Shown: one piece after another, positions 1 to 8,037 of the stretch
Numbering within the stretch: position 1 is the stretch's first letter
How the letters are laid out: every line of letters starts with the position of its first letter
Origin: JAKAGZ01 sp035266865
GTDB taxonomy: Bacteria; Bacteroidota; Ignavibacteria; Ignavibacteriales; Ignavibacteriaceae
DNA: 64,000 nt
Assembly: GCA_035266865.1 (NCBI GenBank)
Contig: DATFMR010000141.1
Location: 41,079 to 105,078, forward strand
Direction of reading: 5' to 3'
Translations under genes and position numbers: made by a program
Notes under the pieces: model-generated
Told to the model about the DNA's origin: nothing
Database searches by the model: none
The model's input: the letters and a program-made list of their open reading frames with translations, nothing else

Positions 1-46
1 GGTTTAGCTGTAGATTTAATGCTTTTTGAATATTGTCTTTAATCAT
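1..46 (-). CDS. Ferritin-like protein, 5' end only (cut by window edge)
   Basis: Reading the minus strand from an ATG at 46, the 15 visible codons give MIKDNIQKALNLQLN. This resembles the first helix of bacterial ferritins, which usually carry a K-x(3-4)-ALN-x-Q-x-N pattern. A clear ribosome binding site (GAGGT, complement of 51-55) lies four bases upstream of the ATG, which supports a real start. Only the first residues are present, so the iron-binding glutamates cannot be checked and another helical protein is possible. Confidence 0.45.
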   Translation of the reverse strand, partial: MIKDNIQKALNLQLN

Positions 47-427
47 CTTTACCTCATTTTTTTAGATAGTGAATATAGATTTAATGAATGTATGAATTTA
101 ATCCATACACATCAATTAAATATAATACTAAAATACAGCTATTTTTGGAGAATTGAAGCATTTTATATGATTTTATAGAATTCTTAAGATGAAATGGAGA
201 AATTTATTTGATTTTTTAATTTTCAAATTTTATCAAAAATGCTCAAAAATCGAAAAAAAATTACAAAAAATGAGCAAAAGATCGCAAAACCTGGCGAAAT
301 TGAAAATATTAATTCCAACGGTTTCAAAGACAAAAGAAGAAAAGGTAATTTCTACTTATTTCTTTCCTTTAATTTAACTCTCTAAATACATATATTTGCG
401 AACTTAAAAATCATCAAAAAGAGTAAT
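47..427. other. Intergenic region between divergent genes
   Basis: This AT-rich stretch must hold the promoters of the minus-strand ferritin-like gene and the plus-strand helicase gene. A TATATTTG at 391-398 matches the Bacteroidota -7 consensus TAnnTTTG and is correctly placed to serve the helicase gene at 428, but I see no convincing -33 TTTG. A 62-codon reading frame (189-377) is very rich in Lys and has no ribosome binding site; I treat it as spurious. No RNA gene or repeat is visible. Confidence 0.4.
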
Positions 428-2608
428 ATGAACCTAAAATCATTAAATAAACAGCAAATTGAAGCAGTTGAATTCGATAAGGGACCCTCAATGATTGTAG
501 CCGGCGCGGGTTCAGGCAAAACAAGAGTTTTAACCTACAAAGTGGCGCACATAATTAAGAAAGGAATGAAACCTGATTCCATTTTGGCACTTACTTTTAC
601 TAATAAAGCCGCCAATGAAATGAAAGAACGAATTAAAGAACTCGTTGGCGCCAAGGCTGACCATATCTGGATGGGAACTTTTCATTCTATCTTTGCAAGG
701 ATACTAAGGACTGAAGCAAAGAGCCTGGAATTCCAGAGTAACTTTTCAATTTATGATGCAGAGGATTCTCATTCATTAGTTCAGAATGTTTTAACAAATC
801 TTAATATTGACATTGAAGGTATAACATCAAATTCAATAAGACATAAAATCAGTAATTTGAAAAATCATATGATTATGCCTGTGGAATTCAGGAAAAAACA
901 TGCTGAATCATTTATTGATGAAAAAATTGCTGACGTGTACGATGAATATCAAAAGAGACTTGTAGAAAACAATGCGATGGATTTTGATGATCTGTTATTA
1001 AAACCAATTGAATTATTTGAAAAGAATTCCAAGATACTTCAGAAGTACAAAAAGAAATTTAAATATCTGTTAGTTGATGAATTCCAGGATACTAATAAAG
1101 CTCAATATGAGTTGTTAAAATTACTGGTTGATAAGACAGGAAAAATTTGTGTAGTAGGTGATGATGCCCAAAGTATATATAGCTGGCGGGGAGCGAATAT
1201 TGAAAACATGCTGGATTTTGAAAAATATTTCAAGAGGCATAAGCTTTTTAAATTGGAACAAAATTATCGTTCAACAAAAACTATTCTATCTGCTGCAGAT
1301 TCTGTTATTAAAAATAATAGTGGCCAGATTAAAAAGACTTTATGGACTGAAAATAATGATGGTGAATTGCTGGCTGTAATTAAGTGTGCTGATGAAAAAG
1401 ATGAAGCACACCAGATTGCAAAGAATATTAAAAATGAAATAACAAAGAAGAAAATATCACTTAAAGATTTTGCTGTTCTTTACAGGACAAATGCCCAATC
1501 TCGTGCGCTTGAAGATATATTCAGAAGAGAAAAAATCCCTTATAAGATTATCGGGGGAGTTGAATTTTACCAGAGAAAGGAAGTCAAAGATATAATCGCT
1601 TATTTGCGCGTAATTTCCAATCAGAGAGATGAGGAAAGTTTGTTAAGGATTATGAACTTCCCACAAAGAGGTATAGGCAATACAACAATTAAGAGAATGA
1701 TAGCCTTTTCAAGAAAGCTTGATCTTACAATGTTTGAAACGATGGCCCGTGTTTTTGAAGTTATTGATATAAAAGAAAGAATTCAGAAAAATGTAAAAGC
1801 ATTCAAACTGTTATTAGATAAATATATCGATTTGAAAGATAAATTGTCAGTCGGAGAATTATCACGCGCGCTTGTAGATGAATTAGGTGTATTGAGAATG
1901 TTCAAGGAAGAGCGTACGCCAGAGTCTATGGCACGGTGGGAAAATATAAATGAACTTTTATCCTCTCTAAGTGAATTTTCTGATAATAATAAAAATGCTT
2001 CACTGGAACAGTACCTTGAAGACGTATCTCTTGTTTCCGGTGTTGATATGTACGAAGAAGAAAAAAACAGTGTTACTTTAATGACTATTCACAGCGCGAA
2101 AGGACTTGAATTTCCTGTCGTATTTATTTCAGGATGTGAAGAAGATATATTTCCGCTTTCAAACAGGTTTAGTACAGATGCAACACTGGAAGAAGAAAGA
2201 AGATTATTTTATGTAGCTATTACAAGAGCGCAACAAAAAGTTTTTCTTTGCCATGCGCGTTCAAGATACAGGTTTGGAGAAGTGGCTTATCAAAGCAGGT
2301 CAAGGTTTATCGAGGAATTAAATAAAAAAACCTATACTGAAATGAATGGCGGAATTGGTAGAAAATCTTCGCAGCGTAAATCCAAAAAAGAAATTTATTA
2401 CGAATATTTTGAAAAGGTAGACTATGAAGATTTCAACCAGGATAGTAAAGGCTTGAAACCGGGCAGCAGGGTAATGCACGATAAGTTTGGTTTGGGAAAA
2501 GTTACTGATGTTACCGGTGCTGGAGATATGCAAAAAGCAACTGTTCAATTTGAAGGAAATAATGTAAAACAGCTAATGCTTAAATTTGCAAAGCTTAAAG
2601 TGTTATAA
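428..2608 (+). CDS. uvrD: UvrD/PcrA-type superfamily 1 DNA helicase
   Basis: A 726-residue 3'-5' DNA helicase, the normal length for UvrD/PcrA. Visible motifs in order: Q motif (LNKQQIEAV, 6-14), Walker A AGAGSGKT (25-32), Walker B DEFQDTN (217-223), motif III GDDAQSIYSWRG, motif IV QNYRST, motif V TIHSAKGLEF, and motif VI FYVAITR (594-600). The C-terminus (about 670-726) is the short beta-rich tail seen in PcrA-like proteins that can bind RNA polymerase. Family role: nucleotide excision and mismatch repair and removal of blocked forks, in the cytoplasm. UvrD versus PcrA versus Rep cannot be separated here, but the tail favours UvrD/PcrA. It is probably transcribed alone or with the PFK gene 59 bases downstream. 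Confidence 0.95.
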   Translation: MNLKSLNKQQIEAVEFDKGPSMIVAGAGSGKTRVLTYKVAHIIKKGMKPDSILALTFTNKAANEMKERIKELVGAKADHIWMGTFHSIFARILRTEAKSLEFQSNFSIYDAEDSHSLVQNVLTNLNIDIEGITSNSIRHKISNLKNHMIMPVEFRKKHAESFIDEKIADVYDEYQKRLVENNAMDFDDLLLKPIELFEKNSKILQKYKKKFKYLLVDEFQDTNKAQYELLKLLVDKTGKICVVGDDAQSIYSWRGANIENMLDFEKYFKRHKLFKLEQNYRSTKTILSAADSVIKNNSGQIKKTLWTENNDGELLAVIKCADEKDEAHQIAKNIKNEITKKKISLKDFAVLYRTNAQSRALEDIFRREKIPYKIIGGVEFYQRKEVKDIIAYLRVISNQRDEESLLRIMNFPQRGIGNTTIKRMIAFSRKLDLTMFETMARVFEVIDIKERIQKNVKAFKLLLDKYIDLKDKLSVGELSRALVDELGVLRMFKEERTPESMARWENINELLSSLSEFSDNNKNASLEQYLEDVSLVSGVDMYEEEKNSVTLMTIHSAKGLEFPVVFISGCEEDIFPLSNRFSTDATLEEERRLFYVAITRAQQKVFLCHARSRYRFGEVAYQSRSRFIEELNKKTYTEMNGGIGRKSSQRKSKKEIYYEYFEKVDYEDFNQDSKGLKPGSRVMHDKFGLGKVTDVTGAGDMQKATVQFEGNNVKQLMLKFAKLKVL

Positions 2609-2667
2609 ATTATAATTTCTGGTATTATTAGTTAGATATACCTTGGTTAAAAAAGGGAGATATGTAA

Positions 2668-4041
2668 ATGTCGTTAGCGCCAAAAAAATTAGCTATACTT
2701 GTTGGCGGTGGTCCCGCTCCGGGGATAAATAGTGTAATAAGTGCTGCCACAATCAGGGCTCATCTGGAGGGTGTCGAGGTAATTGGAATCAAGGATGGCT
2801 TTAAATGGATTATGCAAGGGGACATTTCTCATGTTAAAAATTTAACCATTAGCAATGTCAGTAGAATTCATTTTCGTGGGGGATCATACATTGGAATCGC
2901 ACGAAATAATCCAACTAAAGATAAAAAAAATCTTGAGAATACGGTTGCTTCATTGCTTCGGCTGGATGTTGATAAGTTAATAACAATTGGTGGGGACGAT
3001 ACGGCCTTTAGTGCATTAAAATTGGAAGAAATAGCCGATGGAAGGCTTAGTGTAGTCCATGTTCCTAAAACAATTGATAATGATCTTGATCTGCCTCACG
3101 GAATTCCGACATTTGGATTTCAAACTGCACGTCATATAGGAGTTGAGATTGTTAAAAATTTAATGGTAGATGCTCAAACAACTTCAAGGTGGTATTTTGT
3201 TATTTCTATGGGAAGAAAGGCAGGGCACCTGGCACTTGGAATAGGTAAGGCTGCTGGTGCAACTCTTACCGTAATACCTGAAGAATTTCCTGGAACCAGG
3301 ATTAACTTTTCGCAAATTGTTGATCTTCTGGTTGGTGCTATTATAAAAAGGCTTAGTTATGGTAGAGCTGACGGTGTTGCTATTCTGGCCGAAGGCCTGG
3401 TTGAACATCTTAAAAGTGAGGATCTTGAATCACTAGTTGATATTGAAAGAGATGCACACGATAATATCCGGATAGCTGAAATAAATTTTGGGGAAATTCT
3501 GAAGGCTAAGGTTCAGGAAAAACTCAAACAATATGGATTGAAAATTACCATAGTTGCTAAAAATATTGGATATGAATTAAGGTGTGCAGACCCGATCCCT
3601 TTTGATATGGAATATACGCGTGATTTAGGTTTTGCAGCAACGCAATTTATACTCAGTGGCGGAAATAGCGCAATGGTTTCAATCCAAAACGGCCATTTTG
3701 TCCCTTTATATTTCAAAGACATTATTGATCCTAAAACAAAGAAAACGAAGGTAAGGCTGGTTGATCCAAGCTCCGAGTATTTTTACATTGCACGAAGGTA
3801 TATGCTAAGATTAAATCAAGCAGATTTTGATGATCCACACGAATTAGCAAAATATGCAGTTACCTGTGGACTATCGCAGAGTGAGTTTAGAAAGCAGTTT
3901 TATTATTTGCTTGAAAATGATCTCTTGTATCAAAATTTAAAAAACAATAAGATAAAATTAGCAGCGCCTGATTCAAATACTGCGCATCAAATTAAGAAGG
4001 AGCAGCAGGAAGAGAAAGAAAATATTAATGGAATTTTTTGA
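2668..4041 (+). CDS. pfp: 6-phosphofructokinase, probably pyrophosphate-dependent
   Basis: A 457-residue cytoplasmic PfkA-superfamily enzyme that phosphorylates fructose 6-phosphate in glycolysis. The N-terminal loop is ILVGGGPAPGINSVI (10-24). Two residues decide phosphoryl donor in this family: ATP enzymes carry Gly in GGDGS and Gly in PGTIDND, while PPi enzymes carry Asp and Lys. Here they are GGDDT (108-112, Asp111) and PKTIDND (133-139, Lys134), so PPi use is predicted. Asp137 is the catalytic base of the TIDND motif, and MGRKAGHLAL follows near 181-190. The C-terminal ~40 residues are Lys/Glu/Asn-rich and look variable. A ribosome binding site (AAGGGAGA) precedes the ATG. The donor prediction is family knowledge and not tested. 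Confidence 0.88.
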   Translation: MSLAPKKLAILVGGGPAPGINSVISAATIRAHLEGVEVIGIKDGFKWIMQGDISHVKNLTISNVSRIHFRGGSYIGIARNNPTKDKKNLENTVASLLRLDVDKLITIGGDDTAFSALKLEEIADGRLSVVHVPKTIDNDLDLPHGIPTFGFQTARHIGVEIVKNLMVDAQTTSRWYFVISMGRKAGHLALGIGKAAGATLTVIPEEFPGTRINFSQIVDLLVGAIIKRLSYGRADGVAILAEGLVEHLKSEDLESLVDIERDAHDNIRIAEINFGEILKAKVQEKLKQYGLKITIVAKNIGYELRCADPIPFDMEYTRDLGFAATQFILSGGNSAMVSIQNGHFVPLYFKDIIDPKTKKTKVRLVDPSSEYFYIARRYMLRLNQADFDDPHELAKYAVTCGLSQSEFRKQFYYLLENDLLYQNLKNNKIKLAAPDSNTAHQIKKEQQEEKENINGIF

Positions 4042-4064
4042 CGAATGATTTAATTGTATTTTAA

Positions 4065-4094
4065 AAAAGGAATGAGAGTATCTCATCCCTTTTA
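4065..4094. terminator. Bidirectional Rho-independent terminator
   Basis: The arms AAAAGGAATGAGA and TCTCATCCCTTTT pair across a short GTA-containing centre with one mismatch, flanked by A and T runs on both sides. It sits between the PFK stop (4041, plus) and the small membrane peptide stop (4109, minus), so it can end both convergent transcripts. Confidence 0.7.
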
Positions 4095-4108
4095 AATTTA
4101 GCCCGGTT

Positions 4109-4216
4109 CTATTTCTTATCAGATTTTAGAACCTTCCTGAAGCAATAAACTGCCAAAAATGTAATTGATCCCCAGGCTAATATTAGAAATATTATTCCGC
4201 CAGTTGTAAGGCCCAT
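4109..4216 (-). CDS. Small accessory membrane peptide of the NSS symporter (MetS-like)
   Basis: A 35-residue ORF: one transmembrane helix starting GLTTGGIIFLILAWGSITF, followed by a short basic tail (FRKVLKSDKK). It begins 25 bases after the symporter stop on the same strand, with an AAGGA ribosome binding site about eight bases before the ATG, and ends before a strong terminator. In Corynebacterium the NSS transporter MetP needs a tiny partner, MetS, encoded directly downstream; similar one-helix peptides follow many bacterial NSS genes. I infer the same role here from size, topology and position. The peptide is short enough to be missed by automatic calling. Confidence 0.75.
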   Translation of the reverse strand: MGLTTGGIIFLILAWGSITFLAVYCFRKVLKSDKK

Positions 4217-4241
4217 CTTATTTATCCTTTATTAATTTATT

Positions 4242-5813
4242 TTACTTAATACCAATCTTTTCATCCTGAATTTTATACTTATTCCAAGCCTTTTTGACCA
4301 TAAAAATAAGCCCAATAAATATAACAGCCATTAAAGCGCGCGAGCCCCAATAAACAGGTTTATCTTCCGGATTAACTCCGTTTAATAAGAATGTTGGAAT
4401 CGCACTTTGAACGGTCCACCAAACCATAAGTATAAAAATTACTACCGGCGTTACATATTTCATTATGTAAAAGAAGATTTTAGGAATTGTAAAATCCCCG
4501 CCTTCATTCATTTCAAACCATGCTTTATCGGCACCGAATACCCACATAAATAAGATTGTCTCAATCAATGCAAAAATCACCAGGCCGAAAGTTCCAGCCC
4601 AATAATCCATTTCATTCATGAAGCCATGATCTTGATAGAAGACAACAAATTGTACAGCGATTAAAACAACTACAGCCAGTGCTGCCACTGCTTTCTTTCT
4701 GCTCATTCCAAACTCATCTTCCATAAAGGCAATCACAGGTTGTCCCATAGCCACCGAGGAAGTTATACCCGCAAAGAATAAAAGAAGGAACCACATAAAC
4801 CCGAGATATTCACCAAAAGGAATTCTCTGGAAAATAAGTGACATAGAAACAAATCCAAGGTCGTATGAGCCTGCTTGAGCAAATTCTTTTGTTGCTTGAA
4901 GTCCGAAATAAGCAACTCCAACCGGGATTGCTATAGCAGCACCAAGTACAACTTCAGCAAAACCATTTGTTGAAGCTGTTGTTAAACCCGATAATGCTAT
5001 ATCATCTTTCGGTTTCAGATAACTCGCATAAGCGTGAATGGTACCCATTCCTACTGAGAGAGTAAAGAAAATCTGCCCCGCCGCCGCCAGCCAAATGGAT
5101 GGATCACTGAGCAAACTAAAATTAGGATTCCATATAAATCCAAAACCATTCCACACGTTGTTTTCAGGAATTGATGGATCGGGTGTACCGAGGAACATAA
5201 TTCTGACAGCGAGAACAGCTGCAAAAACTAATAAAAGAGGCAAGGCAATTTTTGCTAATTTTTCAATTCCTTTTGATATTCCTTTATACAGTACCCAGAA
5301 GTTTAGACCAAATGTTACAAGCATTAAAATATATGCAGGCCACAGAGTAGTAAAATGATCACTTATACCGCGACCCTGGTAGCTATAAAGAAATGTTCTC
5401 ATAGCATCAGCCGTGGTTTCATTAAAATACAATTTTGTTATAGAGAAAAAACTGAATCCCAGAGTCCAGGATTCCACATAGGTATAATAAATCAATATAC
5501 ACATTGACATGAAAAGCCCAAGAGTTCCGAAGTATTTGGCAAGTTTGTTTTTCCATAGAACGTCAAACATACCGGGAGCACTACCATGATTAAATCTACC
5601 TCCGTGTCTTCCAATTCCCCACTCAATCCACATAAGCGGTATACCAAGAATCAGAAAAAATATAAAATAAGGAATCATAAAAGCGCCGCCGCCATTTTGG
5701 GCAGCTTGAACAGGGAATCTAAGAAAATTGCCAAGACCGACAGCATTTCCAGCAACTGCAAGGATAAGTCCGATCTTGCTGCCCCATTGTTCTCTCTCGC
5801 CTAATTCAGCCAT
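4242..5813 (-). CDS. Sodium-dependent amino acid transporter, NSS/SNF family
   Basis: A 523-residue inner-membrane symporter with about 12 hydrophobic helices, the usual size for LeuT/MetP relatives. The N-terminus REQWGSKIGLILAVAGNAVG leads into NFLRFP, the family signature of helix 1 with its unwound sodium and substrate region. Helix 6 (AAAGQIFFTLSVGMGT) matches the LeuT helix 6 signature, and the GITSSVAMGQP segment matches helix 8, where SS supplies a second sodium site. Substrate is probably an amino acid, but which one cannot be read. It forms a two-gene unit with the 35-residue peptide downstream. It is divergent from the SGNH gene at 6196. Confidence 0.92.
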   Translation of the reverse strand: MAELGEREQWGSKIGLILAVAGNAVGLGNFLRFPVQAAQNGGGAFMIPYFIFFLILGIPLMWIEWGIGRHGGRFNHGSAPGMFDVLWKNKLAKYFGTLGLFMSMCILIYYTYVESWTLGFSFFSITKLYFNETTADAMRTFLYSYQGRGISDHFTTLWPAYILMLVTFGLNFWVLYKGISKGIEKLAKIALPLLLVFAAVLAVRIMFLGTPDPSIPENNVWNGFGFIWNPNFSLLSDPSIWLAAAGQIFFTLSVGMGTIHAYASYLKPKDDIALSGLTTASTNGFAEVVLGAAIAIPVGVAYFGLQATKEFAQAGSYDLGFVSMSLIFQRIPFGEYLGFMWFLLLFFAGITSSVAMGQPVIAFMEDEFGMSRKKAVAALAVVVLIAVQFVVFYQDHGFMNEMDYWAGTFGLVIFALIETILFMWVFGADKAWFEMNEGGDFTIPKIFFYIMKYVTPVVIFILMVWWTVQSAIPTFLLNGVNPEDKPVYWGSRALMAVIFIGLIFMVKKAWNKYKIQDEKIGIK

Positions 5814-6195
5814 CCTGCCTCCGAATTAAATGTAGTAGATATATTGAAATGAATAGAAGTTTTAATATTGCAACTTTATTTTATAATATCAACTCTAAAT
5901 TGATTAATTGCGATTACCCGATTCAATAAAAAATATTTCGATATAAAATTGTTATGAAAATTTCATGTATTTAATCTGTAAGATTAATCTCTTACGGGCT
6001 TTTTTTATTGAAAATGATATTGTTAAATTAGAGTAATATTTTAACGGTGATTTCTGTCCTTAAATTTGGACATATTTAAATAAACTTATGTTAAAGAAAA
6101 TAAATCCTGCCAAAGGATATTAAACAAATAAAGTCCTATTTTAGTTTGATTTTATAAAGATTTTATCGATTACTTCTCACAAATTCTAGGAATAG
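5814..6195. other. Divergent intergenic region (382 bp)
   Basis: This AT-rich stretch separates the symporter gene (minus) from the SGNH gene (plus) and should hold both promoters. It also contains a terminator-like hairpin at 5978-6007, listed separately. No protein-coding or tRNA-like segment is visible. Confidence 0.5.
5978..6007 (+). terminator. Rho-independent terminator with no upstream plus-strand gene
   Basis: GTAAGA-TTAATC-TCTTAC forms a six-base stem, followed by GGGC and a run of seven T. It reads only in the plus direction. No plus-strand gene lies before it for 1.9 kb, so it either ends a small untranslated RNA that starts in 5814-5977 or acts as a leader attenuator for the 6196 gene. 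Confidence 0.45.
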
Positions 6196-7647
6196 ATGGT
6201 GCCCTTATCAATGAATGAAAAAAATGAAAAACACAGATCGGTTATTTTATTTACACTTACTATAATTTTTTTGATAGGTTTGTCTTTTATACCTGGAGGT
6301 ACATCCATATTAGGATATAAGATAAAGCCAATTGATCTATTTATAGATATCAAACCGGATTCATTGCTCGATTATTCTTCCAGCTCTTCCGGTAATAATT
6401 TAAATGGAAATAATTACAAATCTATTAATAACAGGGAACTTCAAAATTCAAATATGGAAATTTTGAGAGCTTCCATTAATTTAACTTTAATTAAAAATAT
6501 TTTTTCTTTTGATAAAGCTGAAGAAAGAATAAATAAACACATCAGCAAAGATGTACCTATTACAGGTAATGTCTCACAAATGAATTATTTCTTTAATGCA
6601 GTTAAAAATTCCGACAATGCAAAAATAAGAGTAGCACATTTTGGAGATTCCGGTATAGAAGGTGATTTGATTACAGCGGATATAAGAAAAATACTACAGG
6701 AAAAATTTGGCGGTAACGGGGCAGGGATGATTGCGATTACATCTCAGGATATAATGTTCAGGACCACTACAAAACAAACTTTTTCGGATAACTGGACGAC
6801 TTACAATGTTGTGGTCGGAAACCCCGACAATCTTCCCCTTGGCATGAATGGATTTGTCTCTGTACCTAACGGACCTGCATGGGTTAAATATGAGGCGACT
6901 GGAGCCTATCCGGATACAAAATCATTTAGTACAGTAAGAGTATTTTATACAAATGCAAAAAAATCAGCTTTGAATTATGCATTCAATGATGAAACACAAC
7001 AGAGTGTTTCATTAATTCCAGGCAATGATGTAAAGGAGATAACACTAAATTCAACTTTGAATGCTAAATCTTTTAAGCTATTTACTACTATGGCAAATCA
7101 GGCTGAATTTTTTGGAGTAAGCCTCGAGGACGGAAATGGGGTATATGTCGATAATTTCCCCTGGAGAGGTAACAGCGGAGTTGCATTCAGAAATGTGAAA
7201 GAAGCTACATTAAAGGATTTTAACAATTTATGTAATTATAAATTAATTATTTTGCAATTTGGTGGAAATGTTGCCTCTCCGATTGCAAAAAATTACAACT
7301 GGTATGAAAATGAGATGATCAAAAATATAAAACACCTTAAGTCTATTTTTCCTGAGTCAAGCTTCCTTTTGCTTGGTGTAGGGGATAAGAGTGTAAAAAA
7401 GGGGTCTAAATTTGTCACCGATCCGGGAATTCCAATATTAATCGAATCTCAAAAGAAGATTGCAGAAGAAACAGGCATAGCTTTCTGGAATTCTTTTGAA
7501 GCAATGGGAGGAATTAATTCAATGGAAGACTGGGTTTACTCAAATCCTCCGCTTGCAATGCGCGATTATACTCATGTTACAGCGCAGGGTGCAAGCAAAA
7601 TGGGACAAATGATTGCACAGGCAATCCTAAACGCATATAATAACTGA
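6196..7647 (+). CDS. SGNH/GDSL-fold protein with N-terminal membrane anchor
   Basis: A 483-residue protein with one N-terminal transmembrane helix (about 16-33), a Ser/Asn-rich linker, then an extracytoplasmic SGNH domain. The nucleophile motif is GDS (150-152, in VAHFGDSGIEGD). The Asp/His pair is D457-x-x-H460 (DYTHVT). Gly and Asn in LQFGGN fit the third conserved block. Such proteins partner MBOAT acyltransferases in AlgJ/AlgX, PatB and DltD systems and hand acyl groups to polysaccharides. The ATG at 6196 has AGGAA upstream; a second ATG at 6211 is possible. A carrier protein and an MBOAT follow directly, so it probably completes an acyl-transfer machine in the envelope. The substrate is not known. 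Confidence 0.82.
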   Translation: MVPLSMNEKNEKHRSVILFTLTIIFLIGLSFIPGGTSILGYKIKPIDLFIDIKPDSLLDYSSSSSGNNLNGNNYKSINNRELQNSNMEILRASINLTLIKNIFSFDKAEERINKHISKDVPITGNVSQMNYFFNAVKNSDNAKIRVAHFGDSGIEGDLITADIRKILQEKFGGNGAGMIAITSQDIMFRTTTKQTFSDNWTTYNVVVGNPDNLPLGMNGFVSVPNGPAWVKYEATGAYPDTKSFSTVRVFYTNAKKSALNYAFNDETQQSVSLIPGNDVKEITLNSTLNAKSFKLFTTMANQAEFFGVSLEDGNGVYVDNFPWRGNSGVAFRNVKEATLKDFNNLCNYKLIILQFGGNVASPIAKNYNWYENEMIKNIKHLKSIFPESSFLLLGVGDKSVKKGSKFVTDPGIPILIESQKKIAEETGIAFWNSFEAMGGINSMEDWVYSNPPLAMRDYTHVTAQGASKMGQMIAQAILNAYNN

Positions 7648-7677
7648 AGTCTAATTGATGTAATTCCGGAGTAAAAA

Positions 7678-7914
7678 ATGATATCAGAAAGATTAAAGGG
7701 AGTAATTCTTAACGCTCTTGAAATTAATGATTTTGATTTACAGGATGAAACTACTGCCGACCACGTTCCGGGTTGGGATTCTCTAAATCATATAAATGTA
7801 ATTCTTGCTGTAGAAAAAGAATATAATTTGAAATTTAAAGGTATCGAAATATTAAAAATAAGGAATCTTGGAGAGCTGCAGCATTTAGTTGATTCGAAAA
7901 TCACCCAAAATTAA
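7678..7914 (+). CDS. Acyl/peptidyl carrier protein
   Basis: A 78-residue carrier protein. The phosphopantetheine site is Ser35 in GWDSLNHIN. The GWDSL form (Trp before Asp) is common in specialised carrier proteins such as DltC, while the housekeeping AcpP in this window has GADSL. It lies 30 bases after the SGNH gene and 123 bases before the MBOAT gene, with a GGAG-type ribosome binding site. I infer that it carries the acyl or aminoacyl group used by the MBOAT. The adenylating ligase at 9573-11060 is the obvious candidate to load it. Confidence 0.85.
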   Translation: MISERLKGVILNALEINDFDLQDETTADHVPGWDSLNHINVILAVEKEYNLKFKGIEILKIRNLGELQHLVDSKITQN

Positions 7915-8037
7915 ATTGTATATTTTATAATTATATTTTCTTCATTCCATTGAACACCTCTTTTATAATTTTGTAATAATATATGTTAAATACATCAAAT
8001 ATAAGAATAGAATTTTTAAATCTCGGAGTTTTTGTAA

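Noticed and set aside
189..377. 62-codon open frame before the helicase gene
   Set aside because: Lys-rich, no ribosome binding site, overlaps the region that must contain promoters, and resembles translated AT-rich DNA.
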